A stretch of DNA of 64,000 nucleotides from CAIKMD01 sp036501365. Lineage in GTDB: Bacteria > Pseudomonadota > Alphaproteobacteria > ATCC43930 > CGMCC-115725. The notes beneath the pieces were generated by a model. That model worked only from the letters and a program-made list of their open reading frames with translations, was not told where the DNA came from and searched no databases. Of the stretch, positions 61,499 to 64,000 are shown piece by piece (positions within the stretch are counted from its first letter, which is position 1; each line of letters begins with the position of its first letter). The stretch spans positions 1 to 64,000 of the forward strand of contig DASYAL010000102.1 of the NCBI GenBank assembly GCA_036501365.1, given 5' to 3'. The position numbers and the translations under genes are program-made.

Positions 61499-62275
61499 TC
61501 ATGGTCCGGCGCGCCGAGCGATCAGGATCGGCAGGCGGAGAAGGAAGCCCAGCATCAGCCTGGCGTGCATGCCGGCGAGAAGCAGGTTGTCGCGCCAATA
61601 GTTGAAATGCGAGACGCCTCCTTCTTCGGGCCGGAAATAGCGTATCGCCACCGGTTTGTTGATGAGGAGCAGGCCGCGCCAGGCCAAGCGCACTGCAGCT
61701 TCGACATCGAAATCGAAACGCCGCATCCAGCGGCTTTTTTCCATGATCTCGCGAAGATCGGCGATCGGATAGACGCGAAAGCCGCAAAGCGAATCGCCGA
61801 TCCCGAGCCAAAGCGTCTCGAGATTCGCCCACCAATTCGAGATGCGCCGGCCGCGCACGCGCAGCGACGGTGCGCTCGCATCGAACACGGGCAGCCCGAG
61901 GACGAGCGCACGCGGCTGCGCGCGGGACGCCGCTATGAAATCGGCGATCGCCGCGGCAGGATGTTGCCCGTCGGCATCCATGGTGAGGGCGTGGGTGAAA
62001 CCGCTTGCCTGCGCGGCCCGCAGCCCCGCGAGGATCGCGGCGCCCTTGCCCTGATTGCGCGCCAGCGTCAGGACACGCACGCCCGGATCATCGGCCGTCC
62101 GCCGCTCGAGCTCCACGCCCGTTCCGTCGCCGCTGCCGTCGATGACCACCCAGACCGGAGTCCAGGAGGCGCGTGCTGCGGCCACCGTATCGAATAGCTT
62201 CGCGCCGGTGTCGTAGCTCGGAATGATGACGAGATGGCGTGGGGCCTCGAGGCCGCCGGCCGAGGCGGCGATCAG
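61499..62275 (-). CDS. Glycosyltransferase family 2, apparently started at CTG
   Basis: GT-A glycosyltransferase of 258 residues. Visible features: HLVIIPSYDTG at residues 14-24, VIDGSGDGT, and DAD at 100-102 in TMDADGQH for metal and nucleotide binding, plus a hydrophobic C-terminal segment. The frame is open back to a TGA at 62296 and contains no ATG, GTG or TTG before GTG 62185, which would remove the first two motifs. CTG 62275 overlaps the upstream stop as CTGA and has GAGGGGAGAGGA just before it. In aryl polyene clusters GT2 or GT2/acyltransferase proteins are part of export-lipid synthesis. Confidence 0.75.
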   Translation of the reverse strand: MIAASAGGLEAPRHLVIIPSYDTGAKLFDTVAAARASWTPVWVVIDGSGDGTGVELERRTADDPGVRVLTLARNQGKGAAILAGLRAAQASGFTHALTMDADGQHPAAAIADFIAASRAQPRALVLGLPVFDASAPSLRVRGRRISNWWANLETLWLGIGDSLCGFRVYPIADLREIMEKSRWMRRFDFDVEAAVRLAWRGLLLINKPVAIRYFRPEEGGVSHFNYWRDNLLLAGMHARLMLGFLLRLPILIARRAGP

Positions 62276-63099
62276 CGATCCTCTCCCCTCAGCTCAAGGC
62301 GATAGGCTTTCTCCAAAGCCGCGACAAAATCGCGCCGAGCGCCCGCGACCGGAACCACCGCGCCGAGCCGTATCCGATAGGTCAGCGGAAATTCCGGCAT
62401 CCGGAAAAACGCCCATCCCTTGCTCAAGAAACGCGAATTACTGTCGATGAAGATCGTCTGGATCGGCACGCCGGCCTGCTGGGCGATTAAGGCAAAGCCG
62501 TGCTTGAACGGGCCGAGCCCGTCGCCCCCGGTGCGCGTGCCTTCGGGAAAGATCAACAATTGCCGCCCGGCGCGGACCTGCCGCACCGCCTCGCGGACGA
62601 AATGGAGCGGAACGTCATTAGGGATGTAACCGGCGAGACGCGCACTTGCCCCGAAGAAGGGGTGGTTCAGTAATCTCGCCTTGGCCGTGCACACGACGCG
62701 CGGTAGCCGCGAGACGACCAGCATCACATCGAGCAAGGCGGGATGATTGGACGCGATGATGAGCGGCGTCTGACGGCGCAAGGCATCGAGCGCGGTGAGA
62801 TCGCATGTCATGATCCCGCTGACGCGCATCAGCGTGATGAAATAGCGGAACCCGGCCATGATCAGGAATTGGCCCGTCGGCTCGCGGATCCGTCGCGGCA
62901 GAAACAGCAAGAGCGCGAGCGAGACGAGACCCCAGAGCAGGCAGCTTGCGGCGAAGACCGCCAGCAGGCCGTAGAAGACGACGGCCCGATAGGCCCCGAT
63001 CAAGACCCTGCGGCTATCGGCCCATCGCCGCGGCCGGCCTCTCAACGCCGGCCCGCGCGCAACGATCGAAGGCGTTATTCCGCCTGAAGACTGCGCCAT
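62272..63099 (-). CDS. 1-acyl-sn-glycerol-3-phosphate acyltransferase-like protein (PlsC fold)
   Basis: A 275-residue acyltransferase with an N-terminal hydrophobic region (VVFYGLLAVFAASCLLWGLV) and the PlsC motifs HX4D (His119 in SNHPALLD) and FPEGTRTGG near residue 182. It could acylate the polyene-bearing glycolipid or the lipid carrier. ATG 63099; the ORF in this frame continues upstream over the oxidoreductase gene and is not needed. It overlaps that gene by 25 bp and GT2 by 4 bp (CTGA). Confidence 0.83.
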   Translation of the reverse strand: MAQSSGGITPSIVARGPALRGRPRRWADSRRVLIGAYRAVVFYGLLAVFAASCLLWGLVSLALLLFLPRRIREPTGQFLIMAGFRYFITLMRVSGIMTCDLTALDALRRQTPLIIASNHPALLDVMLVVSRLPRVVCTAKARLLNHPFFGASARLAGYIPNDVPLHFVREAVRQVRAGRQLLIFPEGTRTGGDGLGPFKHGFALIAQQAGVPIQTIFIDSNSRFLSKGWAFFRMPEFPLTYRIRLGAVVPVAGARRDFVAALEKAYRLELRGEDR

Positions 63100-64000
63100 T
63101 GTCGAAGCCAGGCATTCATCGTGCGGCGAGGTGTCAGCACGCTCGAGATGTAGTAAACCGCCTTGAAGACGATCAGTCTCGAGCGAACGCTTGAGCGGCG
63201 GAACACGTCGCCGGCGAGAAGCGACAGCATAGCGGCTTCGATGCCGAAGAAATTGTGCGGCGACATGAACATGTTGCGCAATGCCGGTCGTGTCGCGCGA
63301 TAGATGTACCACGAGAACGAATCGATGCCGCGCCGCGTCGCCACATCGAAGCGGCGCAAGGCCCGCCGGGCCTGGCGCGGCTGGTCGAGACAGGTTTCGA
63401 CCGCGTCCGCGCCGGTAAAGGCCGCGTTCATCGCAAAGTAGACGCCGGCGGAAAAAATTGGGTCGATGAAGGCAAACGCATCGCCGACGAGGATATAGCT
63501 CTCTCCGCCGGTGCGATCCGCGCGATAGGAATAATTCCCGGTTCCTGTCACCGGCGCGAGCAGTTTGGCCTCGGTCAGACGCTCGGCGAGCGGCGGAGAC
63601 ATCGCGATCGTATCCATGAAGAACGTGTCGAGATCGGATTTCCGCGACTTGAAATATTGCGGCCGGCACACCGCGCCGATGCTGGTGCTGCCGTCGAGCA
63701 GGGGAATGAACCAGAACCAGCCGTGCTCGAACCAGAAGATCGAGATGTTGCCTTCATCCCGGCCCGGCAAGCGGTACGCGCCGCTGAAATGGCCGAACAT
63801 CGCGGCGCTGTTGTGGCGGCGATTGCGATTCTTCATGCCAAAGCGGTTGGCGAGCAACGTGTCGCGCCCGGAGGCATCGACGACGAAGCGCGTGCGCCAG
63901 CGCCGTTCGTCGCCGTCTCTCATTCGCGCGCGAACAATCGCGCTGCCGTCGGGTTGAAAATCGATTGCTTCGACGCAGCAGTCTTCGATCGTCGCGGCGC
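63075..64000 (-). CDS. FAD-dependent oxidoreductase (halogenase/geranylgeranyl-reductase-like), 5' end beyond window
   Basis: About 307 residues are visible; the N-terminal FAD-binding start lies past the right edge. The segment FVVDASGRDT, and VGDAFAFIDPIFSAGVYFAM, are those of flavin-dependent halogenases and the related oxidoreductases of aryl polyene and flexirubin clusters. The C-terminal region includes FSWYIYRATRPALRNMFMSP. It might oxidise or halogenate the aryl head or reduce the polyene; the reaction is unproven. First visible gene of the convergent minus-strand operon. Confidence 0.85.
   Translation of the reverse strand, partial: AATIEDCCVEAIDFQPDGSAIVRARMRDGDERRWRTRFVVDASGRDTLLANRFGMKNRNRRHNSAAMFGHFSGAYRLPGRDEGNISIFWFEHGWFWFIPLLDGSTSIGAVCRPQYFKSRKSDLDTFFMDTIAMSPPLAERLTEAKLLAPVTGTGNYSYRADRTGGESYILVGDAFAFIDPIFSAGVYFAMNAAFTGADAVETCLDQPRQARRALRRFDVATRRGIDSFSWYIYRATRPALRNMFMSPHNFFGIEAAMLSLLAGDVFRRSSVRSRLIVFKAVYYISSVLTPRRTMNAWLRQWRSLQAE

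Noticed and set aside
62185..62185. GTG 62185 as the start of the GT2 gene
   Set aside because: It would cut away the first strand (HLVIIPSYDTG) of the GT-A fold, which is visible just upstream in the same frame.
49292..64000. Prophage or integrative element calling tRNA-Ser an att site
   Set aside because: No integrase or phage structural gene is present, and no partial tRNA-Ser repeat was found within the window; only a possible acquired cluster is suggested.

Overview
The window is a GC-rich (about 65 percent by eye), densely coded piece of a bacterial chromosome. Gene content and order point to an alphaproteobacterium: cmk-aroA beside a FYDLN-acid protein and tRNA-Ala, kdsD-lptC-lptA-lptB-rpoN-ptsN, hsp20 followed by DUF1150, an FzlA-like GST, and thrS-infC-rpmI-rplT-pheS-pheT. 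A Rhodospirillales-like lineage is my guess; family and genus cannot be fixed from this. No insertion sequence, integrase, phage gene or CRISPR array was seen.

Layout. 1-3.9 kb: 3' truncated rpsA, cmk and a class II aroA on the minus strand, then the FYDLN-acid gene. 3.9-7.6 kb: two identical tRNA-Ala(GGC) genes bracket two paralogous NMT1-like substrate-binding proteins, a 67-residue exported coiled-coil peptide and a flavin monooxygenase. 7.7-12.1 kb: the four-gene Anbu cluster (ATP-grasp, alpha-E, transglutaminase, proteasome-like Anbu). 12.1-12.9 kb: hsp20-DUF1150 behind a good RpoH-type promoter. 12.9-18.9 kb: the LPS-export and sigma-54 block. 19-23.6 kb: short RNase D, tRNA-Leu, NDUFA9-like, DUF924, FzlA-like GST and TPR genes. 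22.8-32.5 kb: two divergent RND efflux operons around a palindromic operator candidate. 32.5-37 kb: SDR, a broken AhpD-like gene, an ABHD10-like thioesterase and two glycosyltransferases. 37-45.7 kb: translation genes thrS to pheT and lepA, with infC starting at AUA and two related palindromic repeats before lepA. 45.7-49.2 kb: a membrane protein, a TctC-type binding protein, an LLM oxidoreductase and a hydrolase.

49.3-64 kb: just after tRNA-Ser(GGA) lies an aryl-polyene-like (APE-like) type II fatty acid/polyketide cluster. The plus-strand operon encodes an ACP, COG4648-like membrane protein, adenylating ligase, ApeI-like dehydratase, LpxL-like acyltransferase, LolA-like carrier, MMPL exporter, alpha/beta hydrolase, an unusual lipoprotein, ketosynthase, chain-length-factor-like protein, ApeP-like dehydratase and FabG-like reductase. 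Most neighbours overlap by 4 bp. A convergent operon (FAD oxidoreductase, PlsC-like acyltransferase, GT2) runs in from beyond the right edge. Together these would activate an aryl starter, extend it with reduction and dehydration to a conjugated polyene, and move a lipid-linked product to the outer membrane. Its oddest parts are a lipoprotein with a possible permuted papain-like His...Asn-Cys arrangement, a glycosyltransferase apparently starting at CTG, and the presence of only one ACP and one complete ketosynthase in the visible part.
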